Shown here: positions 35,608 through 44,419 of the stretch, piece after piece
How the letters are laid out: each line of letters starts with the position of its first letter
How positions within the stretch are numbered: the first letter of the stretch is position 1
Assembly (NCBI GenBank): GCA_902799955.1
Contig: CADCCQ010000007.1
Span: 39,638 to 103,637 of the forward strand
Origin: an uncultured bacterium
GTDB taxonomy: Bacteria > Verrucomicrobiota > Kiritimatiellia > RFP12 > UBA1067
DNA: 64,000 nucleotides
Direction of reading: 5' to 3'
The notes under the pieces: model-generated
The model's database searches: none
What the model saw: only the letters and a program-made list of their open reading frames with translations
What the model was told of the DNA's origin: nothing
Program-made: the position numbers and the translations under genes

Positions 35608-36162
35608 ATGAAGCTCAAATTCCTGAAGGTCAAGGGGACGTGGCGCGAGGTGGCCGACGCCGCCCGCACAACCATACGCCTCGAAGAGGGAACCAAGGAG
35701 CCGTCTTCGAAGTGGAAGAAGCGCATACTCCTCGCGGAGCACTCCCCGATACGCAAGCTGTGCTTCAACTGGAAGTGGATGGATCTCCCGTACTGGGTGT
35801 CGGTCCACTTCGTGCGCCACAAGTTCGGCATCGAGCACTTCGTGTCCACGCAGCGGACCGACCGCACTGGCGAGGACCGCAGCGTGAAGCAGCAGGACGC
35901 CCCGGTTGTGCACGAATGCTTCGCCAACGCGCAGGCCGTCATGTTCATCTCGCGCCGCCGTCTCTGCGGACAGGCCAGCGCCGAGACACGCGCCGCGTGG
36001 AGGGCGGTCGTGGACGCGATCGCGGAGAAGGAACCGGAGGTCGCCGCGTGCTGCGTTCCGGAATGCGTCTACCGCGGGTTCTGCCCGGAGTTCAAGCCCT
36101 GCGGATTCTTCGGCTCACCCGCCTACCGCGCCGCGCTTGAGAAATACCGCGCTGTGGAGTGA
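35608..36162 (+). CDS. ThyX-like FAD-dependent thymidylate synthase
   Basis: A 184-aa protein with the ThyX-like pattern: ILLAEHSPIRKLCFNWKW, PYWVSVHFVRHKFGIEHFVS, TQRTDRTGEDR, then HECFANAQAVMFISRRRLC and CVPECVYRGFCPEFKPCGFF. The textbook RHRxxSxNExSxR is changed to RHKFGIEHFVSTQRTDR, as in a divergent, often phage-linked ThyX branch, and the protein is shorter than classical ThyX. Four Cys near the C-terminus could bind a metal. Activity as thymidylate synthase is inferred. Confidence 0.7.
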   Translation: MKLKFLKVKGTWREVADAARTTIRLEEGTKEPSSKWKKRILLAEHSPIRKLCFNWKWMDLPYWVSVHFVRHKFGIEHFVSTQRTDRTGEDRSVKQQDAPVVHECFANAQAVMFISRRRLCGQASAETRAAWRAVVDAIAEKEPEVAACCVPECVYRGFCPEFKPCGFFGSPAYRAALEKYRAVE

Positions 36163-36181
36163 CTGAACGTCTGTGTGCGAT

Positions 36182-36316
36182 ATGCGTTTCATGCCGATAA
36201 ACAAAGGGTTTAAAGCGCAAAACCGAAGCGTCCTGGGGTTACGCTTCGGCCTGAGCAACAAGTTCAACCGCTGGGAATATATGCAGGCGCTGACAGGCGA
36301 TGACAAAAAAAATTAA
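36182..36316 (+). CDS. Possible 44-aa ORF of unknown function
   Basis: The frame runs MRFMPINKGFKAQNRSVLGL to QALTGDDKKN and TAA at 36314. A perfect 9-bp hairpin lies within it. There is no clear ribosome site, and it ends just before the promoter at 36336. It may simply be spacer containing a hairpin. Confidence 0.25.
   Translation: MRFMPINKGFKAQNRSVLGLRFGLSNKFNRWEYMQALTGDDKKN
36223..36249. repeat. Hairpin downstream of the ThyX-like gene
   Basis: Perfect 9-bp inverted repeat CCGAAGCGT / ACGCTTCGG with loop CCTGGGGTT. No T-run follows on either side, so it is not a classical terminator; it may be a REP-like element or transcript-end stabiliser. Confidence 0.5.
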
Positions 36317-36335
36317 AAAAAATTTAATTTTCCCA

Positions 36336-36365
36336 TTGACAACAAAGCCATCTTTGTGGTACAAT
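36336..36365 (+). promoter_or_regulatory. Strong sigma-70-type promoter for the secreted protein
   Basis: Perfect TTGACA (36336-36341), an 18-base spacer and TACAAT (36360-36365), preceded by A/T-rich tracts (36307-36330) that look like an UP element. It is the best vegetative promoter in the window. Confidence 0.8.
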
Positions 36366-36371
36366 GTGCGC

Positions 36372-36560
36372 AACTTCAACTGAAAGGGATTGAAATGCCC
36401 TTCACCTGGACCTGGGTAAAGCCAGGATGAGGGGAAGAGATTCCGGACGGAAGAAGCAACAAAGTCAACCTCCGAGTAGTGATCGAGGCCGGGTGGCTGA
36501 GAGAGCGAAAGGAATAAGGGGAAGGGTCAACAAGCCCGACTCCGGAAAAGAGAAAACAAG
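36372..36560 (+). ncRNA. Long structured 5' leader (candidate cis-regulatory RNA)
   Basis: About 190 bases lie between the expected transcription start and ATG 36561 with no ORF. Visible helices are TGAA-A-GGG / CCCTTCA (36381-36404), CCTGG / CCAGG with loop GTAAAG (36411-36426), TTCC / GGAA (36441-36452) and CCTC..GA / TC..GAGG (36469-36488). A GGCTGAGA box is at 36495-36502. The block CACCTGGACCTGGGTAAAG followed by CCAGG resembles the 3' half of a TPP riboswitch, but the order and missing bases argue against a normal one. It could also simply stabilise a highly expressed mRNA. Confidence 0.5.
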
Positions 36561-37352
36561 ATGAAGAAGTGCATGATTGCGGCAGTTGCCGCTGTTGTTG
36601 CCGCCGGCGCGTTCGCCGCTTGCAACTACAATGACCCGCCGACCCAGCCCAAGACCTGGGCCTACACCTGGAAGTTCACGGGCAAGACGACCGACGGCGT
36701 CCTCACCAAGGGCACCAAGGGCAAGGCTGGCAACTGCAATATGGGAACCCCGGCAACTGCTGGTGGTGCCGTTCGCGCTCCTGCTTCCCTCAAGATCCAG
36801 GGCTACACGGCCTACTGCGACGTGACCTGCGGTTCGGATGACTTCGAGGTTCTCGCTGAGTGCCAGGAGGTCTTCTGGCAGACCAAGCCGCACAAGGTCT
36901 CCCTCTCCGGCGGTGTGACCACTGAGGTCTCCAACATCATCGGCAAGAAGGCCAAGCAGTATGAGATCGCCGGTCTCGCCACGTTCATCGGCTATGCTGA
37001 TGAGCCTGGAATGGCTGACCAGCTCAAGTACGAGCTCGTGTTCGCCGGTCTCGGCAAGTACGACCTCAAGAACAGCCGCGTTTCCTCCGCGTCGGGCAAC
37101 TTCGCCGGCACGCTCGAGTATCCGTGGTATGTTTCCAAGACGCTGTGCGTCTATGCGGGCATCTGGGATTGCGCGACGATCACCCTGATCGGCGAGGATG
37201 ACCCGGTTGACTCCGTGGCGTTCGGCAAGTGGAACGTGAAGTTCAACAAGAAGGCCGCCAAGAAGCTCCAGAACGACAAGGCGAACAACATCTACTACGC
37301 CGCCAAGGTTCCGAAGTGGGTCATCCCCTACAACCTCACGAATTGCCAGTAA
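36561..37352 (+). CDS. Secreted protein of unknown function, probably highly expressed
   Basis: A 263-aa protein with signal peptide MKKCMIAAVAAVVAAGAFAA followed by a Cys (AACNYNDPPTQP). That Cys could be a lipoprotein site, though the lipobox is imperfect. The mature part is beta-rich and Lys/Gly-rich with several Cys (NCNMGTPATAGG, YCDVTCGSDD) and ends NLTNCQ. It has the strongest promoter of the window, a long leader and its own terminator, and uses mostly favoured codons, so abundant expression is likely. No family recognised. Confidence 0.7.
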   Translation: MKKCMIAAVAAVVAAGAFAACNYNDPPTQPKTWAYTWKFTGKTTDGVLTKGTKGKAGNCNMGTPATAGGAVRAPASLKIQGYTAYCDVTCGSDDFEVLAECQEVFWQTKPHKVSLSGGVTTEVSNIIGKKAKQYEIAGLATFIGYADEPGMADQLKYELVFAGLGKYDLKNSRVSSASGNFAGTLEYPWYVSKTLCVYAGIWDCATITLIGEDDPVDSVAFGKWNVKFNKKAAKKLQNDKANNIYYAAKVPKWVIPYNLTNCQ

Positions 37353-37392
37353 TTTCTGAGGTCTGAATCTAAGATTCGGAAACCAACTAGAG

Positions 37393-37425
37393 GAGGCCGG
37401 GCATCGCTCGGCCTCTTCTGTTTTT
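37393..37425 (+). terminator. Rho-independent terminator
   Basis: The 10-bp stem GAGGCCGGGC / GCTCGGCCTC has one G-U pair and a 3-base ATC loop, and is followed by TTCTGTTTTT. It closes the secreted-protein transcript and marks the left edge of the island. Confidence 0.85.
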
Positions 37426-37431
37426 ATCCTC

Positions 37432-37470
37432 TTCCCCATTCCCCATTCCCCGCCCATTCCCCATTCCCCG
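37432..37470. repeat. GGGGAAT heptamer array at the island edge
   Basis: On the minus strand this reads as repeated GGGGAAT units with one GGGC irregularity. It is the same family as the GGGGAAC array inside valS, and sits between the terminator and the promoter of the Rpn-type remnant. Confidence 0.75.
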
Positions 37471-37471
37471 A

Positions 37472-37500
37472 TTGACTTCTGGTGCGATTTTTGTTATACT
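37472..37500 (+). promoter_or_regulatory. Sigma-70-type promoter ahead of the transposase remnant and helicase-McrB gene
   Basis: TTGACT (37472-37477), a 17-base spacer and TATACT (37495-37500), 5 of 6 matches each. It precedes the Rpn-type remnant, and no other promoter is evident before the 2111-aa gene, so it may now drive the restriction-like operon. Confidence 0.65.
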
Positions 37501-37528
37501 GTTCGTTGAAACGGAAAGCGAGAGAAAA

Positions 37529-38026
37529 ATGACGACGAAGTGCATGGCGAATCGCATCAATTGCGAGGACGCAAAGGCGGCATCCGCAGCCTTTGTGCGT
37601 GTGCTTTCTTGCCGCTATCGTCCAAGTGGTTGGCATCCCCCGGCCGTAGGCCGTCCGCGAAGCGGGTTCATCGAGCTGCCGAAGTTCAAGCCGGAGTCCT
37701 TCGCCGAGAAGAAGATGGCGGTATTGTGGCTCAAGTTCCTTACCGAGATAGACGAAAAGACGCGTGTGGCACCGCAGGAACCTCTGGACAATCCAGATGT
37801 TTCGCAGATTCTGGAGATAGTTGAGGAGTCCGCATACAGCGAAGCGGAGGTGGCTGCGGCGGCGAAAGCGGAACTTAAAAAGTTGCGGCAAGACAAGCTC
37901 GGCTCCGCAAGCAAGATGAAAGGTAAGGGCTTTGCCGTAGCGGACATCGCCGAACTCACCGGCATAATCACCACTTTAAGTACTTTCAGTTTTGTTCAAC
38001 GCATAGGTTCAGAAAAAGCTTGTTAG
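37529..38026 (+). pseudogene. Truncated Rpn/PD-(D/E)XK transposase-family remnant
   Basis: A 165-aa ORF whose middle (FIELPKFKPESFAEKKMAVL, FLTEID, DNPDVSQILEIVEE) matches the C-terminal part of Rpn-type recombination-promoting nucleases/putative transposases. The N-terminal nuclease core is missing; the first ~45 residues (MTTKCMANRINCEDAK...) do not fit the family. The last ~25 residues diverge where the AT-rich DNA begins. This suggests a mobile-element scar at the island boundary. It stops 9 bases before the helicase-McrB start. Confidence 0.6.
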
Positions 38027-38035
38027 GAGGTCTAT

Positions 38036-41000
38036 ATGAAGTATTTTGTGGCAGAAACTAAACGGTTCAAAGAAGAATCGCGTAATGGTGTTAAATTGTC
38101 CTCGGCTTCTGATTTTGAGGCTATTGAGAGGGCTGTCCCTAATCGACGAGATAACGATAAGTATAGGATAAAACCATATTATCATGCCAGGAAAGGCCAT
38201 TTAGTATCTGTATATAGATATGAGCAGCGAACGATTAATGGTCTTGATGTATGTTGTTATTTCGCCCTGTGTGTTTTGGCTCATGATGAAGCTTATAAGG
38301 ATTTTGTTGACTCGCGCACCGACGATAAGAGGCGCGAACAAGTGGTGGGCTGGAAAGATTTGCATGTGACCCGGATAGAAGGGAATACTGGGTGTGAGAC
38401 CGGAGCTTGGAACGGTATAGAGGAGGTGTGGGCTGAAATAGCCAAAAGATTGTCTGAAGGAAAGGAAGATGGTTTACGGTCGTTGTCCGATAAGGAATAC
38501 AATTTTCTATATGATAACACTCACATTGTTGAAGATCTTTTTCAGAGTCCTATTTTTGAGACAAAAGAATGGGTAGATATTTTAGCTAAAGACGAGCGAA
38601 CATCTGGGTATGAACACATTATTGAATTGGCCAATGGCATCTCGAGAAAGTATGAGGAGTGGGCAACTGATCCAGGTCAAGAAAAGTTTATTGTCTACAA
38701 GGAACCGTTTTATAACGATATAAATAAACAACAAGACCAATACTTTTTGTGCTGGGGTGTGAGGGGTGATGAAAAGAAGATAGGGGGAGATGAGATTGAT
38801 CGCTGGTTCAACATATCAGTAGGGACGCTTGCTGAAATAGAGGCTGTTGAAGAGAAGTACAGGAATTATTTCAACAAAGGCGATTATAAACGATTGGCCA
38901 GACATTGTCGACGTGGATATCCATACAAGATTCTTGAACAGAACAAGGATGTCTGGAAGAAGATGGAAGAAGACAAGAACAGTAGTCTTGTCTTGTCTGA
39001 TGAAGAACTTGATGTGCTTTCTTCGCATTTGACATATCCGCTCTTCCTTACGGGACGCGCTGGAAGTGGTAAATCGACGATGCTGCAATACTTGTTCTCC
39101 GAATACGTTATTCGTTATGTTGCCAGCAAGATAGGAACGCCGCCTTTGTATTTGTCTTGGAGTGAATTTCTTGTTGCGAAGGCTAGGGATGTAGCAACAA
39201 CGCTTCTAGAGAAGAATCCTGCATATACGAAAGTGCTTGATGATTATGGGATCGTCTATGGGCAAGATGTGAAGCCGATTCTGCCAAGCCTCTTCAAATC
39301 GTTTGCGGAATTAGTGAAGGATTGTATCCGCCAACGCAAGCCAGGCGTATTGAGTAAACGTTTTGCCGCAGGAAAGTATGTTTCTTTTCCTCTGTTTAAA
39401 ATAATGTGGAATGAGCGATTTGGGCAAGATCACGAAGCTGCCACGAAATATGGTCCGGAATTATCTTGGCATGTAATTCGCAGTTATATAAAGGGATGGG
39501 ATTGCGCTAAATTACTGCAACCCAGTGATTTTAATGCGATTGGCAAGAGTTATCAAGATGTAAGTGAAGATGAGTATAAACTTGTGTACAACAAGGTTTG
39601 GAAAGATTGGTATTCAAAGATAGGGAATGACAGAAGATGGGACGATCTTGATCTTGTCAGATACTGCCTGCAGCCTGATGACGGATCTGAGTCGTGTATT
39701 TCCGAAGGGACGTACTCCGCGATATTCTGCGATGAATCACAGGATTTCACACGGGTGGAAACGGAATTGATTCTTAAGCTATCTATTTTTACGCAGAGAA
39801 AATTGAATGTCGACGATGTCTCTCGATTGCCTATTGTCTTTGCGGGCGACGAGGCGCAGACGCTAAATCCCACCGGATTTAGTTGGGATTCGCTCCGTTC
39901 GTATTTTACCGACCGGCTGAATACAATGCTTCATCTTAAAGATAGAGCGGCGAGTTTGTCTGCGCCTCCAACGAGGACATTGAAGCAGAATTACAGGTCA
40001 CTTCCACCAATTGTGAGGCTAGGCAATAGAATACAACTGCTTCGTCATATAATGGGTTTAGGATCAGACGAGAAATTCGAACGCCAATTGTCTTATGACG
40101 AAGGAAGTGAAGGGAAGCCCGTTTACTGTTTGAATCCCAATGATCCAGATGTCTGGACGAAACTCCAAGAGTTGAATACAGTTGTTATAATTCCAAGTAA
40201 CGATGGACAGACGGATGAGGAGTTCTTCCGTAGTACGCCTGTAGGGCGGGAGAGGATGATAGAATTCTACGATTCAGGCGAGAACAAGGGAGATGCTATC
40301 GGATTGACGATTTTCAACCCCATGCAAGCGAAGGGACAAGAGTTTCCATGTGTCGCTGTTTATGGGTTTGATCTGCCGGAAATTTTATCCAAACGGCTTT
40401 CTGGTGTAACCCTTCTTGACGAATTAACTGGCGAGAAGAGAGACTTGAATGGTGTCAGGAGCCAAGAGATTGCCTTGAAGTATTTCCTCAGTAACGCTTA
40501 TGTAGCGGTTACTCGTGCGGAAACGCAGTTGTTTATACTTTCAAACTGCCGTGATCCCCATACATTCTGGTCATTTGCCTACCAATCTGCAAATAATGTG
40601 GACGAGAATGTTTCTGGACGAATCGAAGATGCAATGTTGAAAAGGTTGCAGGAAGAGAATAAGGATAGAGACGCTTGCACGTCGAAAGACATACGCGGGT
40701 TAATTATTGCTGGTGGGGTTGATACTCTTGAAAGTGGCGAAGTGGCCGATGCTCATGTAGTAGCACAACGAGCCTATAATCTGGGGAAAAGTCGCGCAGA
40801 TGCGCGTGCAATGCGGAAAGCTGCTTCAAAGTATTCAGATATTGGAGATGAAAAGCAAGCGACCATTTGCAAGGGTTTTGCCTTTGGTTACGAAGGCAGA
40901 TATGAAGAAGCCGCTAAATGTTTTTCATCGGCAGGATGGCGTAACAAAGCGATTGAATCGTATTGGCTCGCTTTGAATAAAGAGAGCGAGGAGCGAATAA

Positions 41001-44000
41001 TCCCATCTCTGGCAGGAATAGGTGGTACGCGCATAGAAGTACGAATCGCAACTCAATTGAAGAATGCTGACATCACTTATGCCTCATTGAAACAATATCT
41101 CGAAGAAATAACATCTTCCATACGGCAAAACGATCAGCATGTTGCTGGCTCATTGAACGAAAATAATGATGTCGCCAACGGTGAAGATGTTATTGGCACA
41201 TCTTTTTATGAACAGCAGGAGACTTGGCAATTCGTCTTGGGTAGATTGCTGGACAAATTGCCGCCTTTTCGCGCGATTGACACCCAGCATATCAAGGTCA
41301 TATTGAATCAGTTCGACAAACTTTCTTCTTATGAGGTAGAAGTTCCTGTAGATAAGGTTTCTCGCCTTGCCATTGCCGCAAAGTGCTATACCTGGGTAAT
41401 TGCTGCCTGGGAAAGAAAATATACTGATGATTGGTTGAAGCGCGAAGGAGTGGGTGCTCAGAGTTATTGGCTGGCGAAAGCTGCTCTTACGGATGATTAT
41501 TCAGAAAAGGTCATGTGCCTAAAACTATCTGGGCTTGATGACTGGAAGCAAAGAGTGGTACGCGAGTTCATGCAAAATGAAGAACATTTTCCGTCGGGGA
41601 AAGAGGCGCGTTCCGTAGTGGCAGAGGCGGGGATGGAATCAGATAGTGTTTCGCTTGTGCGCAAGAGTGCAGCGTGCCTGCTGTCGTCCGCTACTACAAT
41701 AGATAGAGGAGAGACATGGGTTGGAAATGCTTTCAACAAGGAAGGCATGGTTCCATTTTCACGCGTTTGCGCTTATGCGATGTTGCGTACGCATATTCAT
41801 GTTAACTTTGACAAAATTGGGTACATTAAAAAGAATGGCACGCCAAAGGCAGGGCAACTCTTTAGCGTTCTTGAGAAAATATTGTCGGTTTCAGGCGATG
41901 AGTTCTGGGAAAAATTAAAGACGACAAGAGCCGGAACATTTGATGTGGCAAAAGATGTTGTGTCGAGTGAACTGCTCAACCCTTGGATTTCATATTTGGC
42001 GGTTGCCATGGGGGCGGTGCTGGAAGAAAGGCAATATTTTGTTGATTGCTTAAAATATTACGAATGGGTAATTAAGAACTCTGCTAATCCAGACTTGAAT
42101 GCTTTGATGCGGATGCGTTGGATAAAAAATAAAGACAGGCAACTTGATCTACGTGAACAACTGGAAAAATTGAATGGTCCTGTTGACAGCGCTTATAAAA
42201 GAAAGATCGCAATGGAAATTGCCCTTGAGAGATCGAGTCTCAAGAGGATAATGGATAGCAATAACATCACTTCAATTGATACGATACCGGATTCTTTTAA
42301 TATCGACTGGGAACAGTTTTTTGAAGAAGTTTTCCGTGAAATACCTGCCGATGTTGATTCCTCTCCCGAAGACAACGATGGCAAAGGGCCTAATAAGGAG
42401 GAGAATAATGGCAAGCAAGAATCTAAGGGGCCCTTGCATGTCGAAGAAAAACCGTCTGAACTGGAACATGTGAACGTTGATGATAAAGAGAACATAGGAC
42501 CAGTCGTTGATCCTTCTAGTGCTGATACGAAAATTGCCAGTAAAATTGATAATGACAACGATGTGCTGACGGAGAAGGGAGAAGAAATGTCGCTCGTAAA
42601 GTCCCGGAATGACGGGAGCATGGTGACGCAACCATCTGTTGACGAAAACAAATTGGAAAGGTGGGAGCAGAATTTCGCGCGAAATGATGGACTGTGTTTC
42701 AAAGGCACCATTAACATAACACCGTCTGAAGAGAATCCTGGCAGTGTCTGGATTGATCTGACAGATTGCCACGATATGAATGGTGAGGTAAATGTTCCCA
42801 GATTCGCATGCAAAGAACAAGATGTTGTTGGTGTGCAGAGTGGGTCTTCGGTACTTGGCCGGCGAAATCCGATGTTGCCAGATAGGCCTTTCTTCTTCTC
42901 CGGAAATAAAATGCCGATAGAGGTAATTGACTGGAGGGAATTGAAGATTGAAGGGTCTATACGTGATTTGCTCAGCAAGGGGACTAATGCGAGTGTTCGC
43001 GTTTCTAGTAAATGTCTGTTTGAGGATGTGCTAATTGTTGACGAAGACAGAATATATTCAGGATTGCGTTACTCAGATAAAAGAGGCGAGATTATTGTAG
43101 GCAATGAATTGCGTGAAGGTGACGTGGATGAATTCTTTGCTAAAAATAAGGCACAATGCTTGTATTATCTTCTGGACTGGGGAGAACGGGGATTGTTTCG
43201 CTTGATTGCACCCAAGAACAACATCGATATTGGAACGCAGACCATTCTTGAGTCGGTAGGACCTATGATTAATGGCAATTCAGAAGAGAACTCCGCGAAA
43301 GGTTCTAAAAACGGCGGTGGAGGTCAGAGTGATACGAAGTACGACGAATGTAGATTCCTGCAGAGCTTCGCCAAATATGTAGAGAGGTGTGGGTTCATAT
43401 ACTCACCGCGTGATTTGGTACGCTTCCATACGAGTGTTAAATGCTGTATGTTCACGTTACTTGGTGGTACGCCAGGCAACGGAAAGTCTTCTTTGGCTAA
43501 GCTTTACTTCCAGATGCTGACTGGGTCGGGTGCAGATTCTCATGACAGAAACATTCGCATAAATGTACAGTCAACATGGCTGGAAGCGGACGATCTCGAA
43601 AATGCCCCAAATGTCCGGTACAAGGATTTTTTGTCTAAGGCCATTAACGAAAGGGATATGCTCTATTGCGCGTGTTTCGAAGAAGTCAACCTTGCACGTA
43701 TAGAGCATTACATGGCCGACATTATTCAAGAGATAGGGAAGCGCCCTGATGTTCTTGAGTCAGAAATGTGCGAGGAAATGAGGGGGGGTAAGTGTAAATT
43801 GCCTCCAAACATCCGCTTCGTTGGCACATGTAACGAAGATGCGTCAGTGCAGCCTATAAGCCGGAGATTTTACGATCGTTGCAATAAGATAGAGTTGTCT
43901 GTGTACAACCGCGAAGCCCAGATCGAAAACGCTTTTGGCTTAAAAGACGCGCGAGTGTTGCCGCTAAAGCCAGAGGAGGGTGGCGGTATCACATACTCCG

Positions 44001-44371
44001 ATTTTAAGACGTGGTGCCAGATTGATCCTAAGATCAGGCTTGATGAAGTGAGAAAGGCATTCGATGCTCTGTTGCCGGAACTTGAGAAAATCGATGCGCA
44101 TCCAAGTCCGCGAGTAATTGGCGAAATCGCGCGCTATGTTGCGCTGAGGCCGGCATTTGATGCTCCTGGCGATAGCAACAAGGTGTCCAACATGGCGCTA
44201 GACGAAGCGATAGTGCAACGTATCTTGCCGTGCTGTCAGCCGACCCCTGCTACAATCGAATACTACGGCGAAGAAAAGCTCCAGAAAACATTGCGCGATC
44301 ATCACATGGATCTGTCCGCTGAATATGTTAAGTCATTGAAAGATGATTACGATCATATTATGATGGCGTAG
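38036..44371 (+). CDS. Giant fusion of UvrD-like SF1 helicase and McrB-like AAA+ ATPase
   Basis: A 2111-aa protein with a strong ribosome site (AGGAGG) 6 bases before ATG. Residues 1-300 are uncharacterised. An SF1A helicase spans about 330-850: Walker A TGRAGSGKST (~340), motif II FCDESQDFT (~563), VFAGDEAQTLNPTGF, QNYRSLPPIV, AKGQEFPCVAVYG and YVAVTRAETQLFIL (~820). A TPR-like helical region (ARAMRKAASKYSDIGDEKQA) and a charged linker (~1440-1530) follow. Residues about 1760-2050 are McrB-like AAA+: LLGGTPGNGKSSL (~1810), CFEEVNLARIEHYM (~1880), FVGTCNEDASVQPISRRF (~1928). It probably drives the nuclease encoded next. The DNA is AT-rich, unlike its flanks. Confidence 0.88.
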   Translation: MKYFVAETKRFKEESRNGVKLSSASDFEAIERAVPNRRDNDKYRIKPYYHARKGHLVSVYRYEQRTINGLDVCCYFALCVLAHDEAYKDFVDSRTDDKRREQVVGWKDLHVTRIEGNTGCETGAWNGIEEVWAEIAKRLSEGKEDGLRSLSDKEYNFLYDNTHIVEDLFQSPIFETKEWVDILAKDERTSGYEHIIELANGISRKYEEWATDPGQEKFIVYKEPFYNDINKQQDQYFLCWGVRGDEKKIGGDEIDRWFNISVGTLAEIEAVEEKYRNYFNKGDYKRLARHCRRGYPYKILEQNKDVWKKMEEDKNSSLVLSDEELDVLSSHLTYPLFLTGRAGSGKSTMLQYLFSEYVIRYVASKIGTPPLYLSWSEFLVAKARDVATTLLEKNPAYTKVLDDYGIVYGQDVKPILPSLFKSFAELVKDCIRQRKPGVLSKRFAAGKYVSFPLFKIMWNERFGQDHEAATKYGPELSWHVIRSYIKGWDCAKLLQPSDFNAIGKSYQDVSEDEYKLVYNKVWKDWYSKIGNDRRWDDLDLVRYCLQPDDGSESCISEGTYSAIFCDESQDFTRVETELILKLSIFTQRKLNVDDVSRLPIVFAGDEAQTLNPTGFSWDSLRSYFTDRLNTMLHLKDRAASLSAPPTRTLKQNYRSLPPIVRLGNRIQLLRHIMGLGSDEKFERQLSYDEGSEGKPVYCLNPNDPDVWTKLQELNTVVIIPSNDGQTDEEFFRSTPVGRERMIEFYDSGENKGDAIGLTIFNPMQAKGQEFPCVAVYGFDLPEILSKRLSGVTLLDELTGEKRDLNGVRSQEIALKYFLSNAYVAVTRAETQLFILSNCRDPHTFWSFAYQSANNVDENVSGRIEDAMLKRLQEENKDRDACTSKDIRGLIIAGGVDTLESGEVADAHVVAQRAYNLGKSRADARAMRKAASKYSDIGDEKQATICKGFAFGYEGRYEEAAKCFSSAGWRNKAIESYWLALNKESEERIIPSLAGIGGTRIEVRIATQLKNADITYASLKQYLEEITSSIRQNDQHVAGSLNENNDVANGEDVIGTSFYEQQETWQFVLGRLLDKLPPFRAIDTQHIKVILNQFDKLSSYEVEVPVDKVSRLAIAAKCYTWVIAAWERKYTDDWLKREGVGAQSYWLAKAALTDDYSEKVMCLKLSGLDDWKQRVVREFMQNEEHFPSGKEARSVVAEAGMESDSVSLVRKSAACLLSSATTIDRGETWVGNAFNKEGMVPFSRVCAYAMLRTHIHVNFDKIGYIKKNGTPKAGQLFSVLEKILSVSGDEFWEKLKTTRAGTFDVAKDVVSSELLNPWISYLAVAMGAVLEERQYFVDCLKYYEWVIKNSANPDLNALMRMRWIKNKDRQLDLREQLEKLNGPVDSAYKRKIAMEIALERSSLKRIMDSNNITSIDTIPDSFNIDWEQFFEEVFREIPADVDSSPEDNDGKGPNKEENNGKQESKGPLHVEEKPSELEHVNVDDKENIGPVVDPSSADTKIASKIDNDNDVLTEKGEEMSLVKSRNDGSMVTQPSVDENKLERWEQNFARNDGLCFKGTINITPSEENPGSVWIDLTDCHDMNGEVNVPRFACKEQDVVGVQSGSSVLGRRNPMLPDRPFFFSGNKMPIEVIDWRELKIEGSIRDLLSKGTNASVRVSSKCLFEDVLIVDEDRIYSGLRYSDKRGEIIVGNELREGDVDEFFAKNKAQCLYYLLDWGERGLFRLIAPKNNIDIGTQTILESVGPMINGNSEENSAKGSKNGGGGQSDTKYDECRFLQSFAKYVERCGFIYSPRDLVRFHTSVKCCMFTLLGGTPGNGKSSLAKLYFQMLTGSGADSHDRNIRINVQSTWLEADDLENAPNVRYKDFLSKAINERDMLYCACFEEVNLARIEHYMADIIQEIGKRPDVLESEMCEEMRGGKCKLPPNIRFVGTCNEDASVQPISRRFYDRCNKIELSVYNREAQIENAFGLKDARVLPLKPEEGGGITYSDFKTWCQIDPKIRLDEVRKAFDALLPELEKIDAHPSPRVIGEIARYVALRPAFDAPGDSNKVSNMALDEAIVQRILPCCQPTPATIEYYGEEKLQKTLRDHHMDLSAEYVKSLKDDYDHIMMA

Positions 44372-44419
44372 TGTCCTTTACAACCAAGATGTTTTTTCTT
44401 TCCCAACATTCGCTGGATT

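Noticed and set aside
36223..36249. Rho-independent terminator after the ThyX-like gene
   Set aside because: The stem is good but no T-run follows on either strand.
36372..36502. Standard TPP riboswitch
   Set aside because: The pieces are in the wrong order, the conserved GCGnAG is changed, and the downstream gene has no link to thiamine. Kept only as an unassigned structured leader.
36490..36545. tRNA-like segment (GGTGGCTGAGAGAGCGAAAGG)
   Set aside because: The D-arm-like text has no matching acceptor, anticodon or T arms, so no cloverleaf can be drawn.
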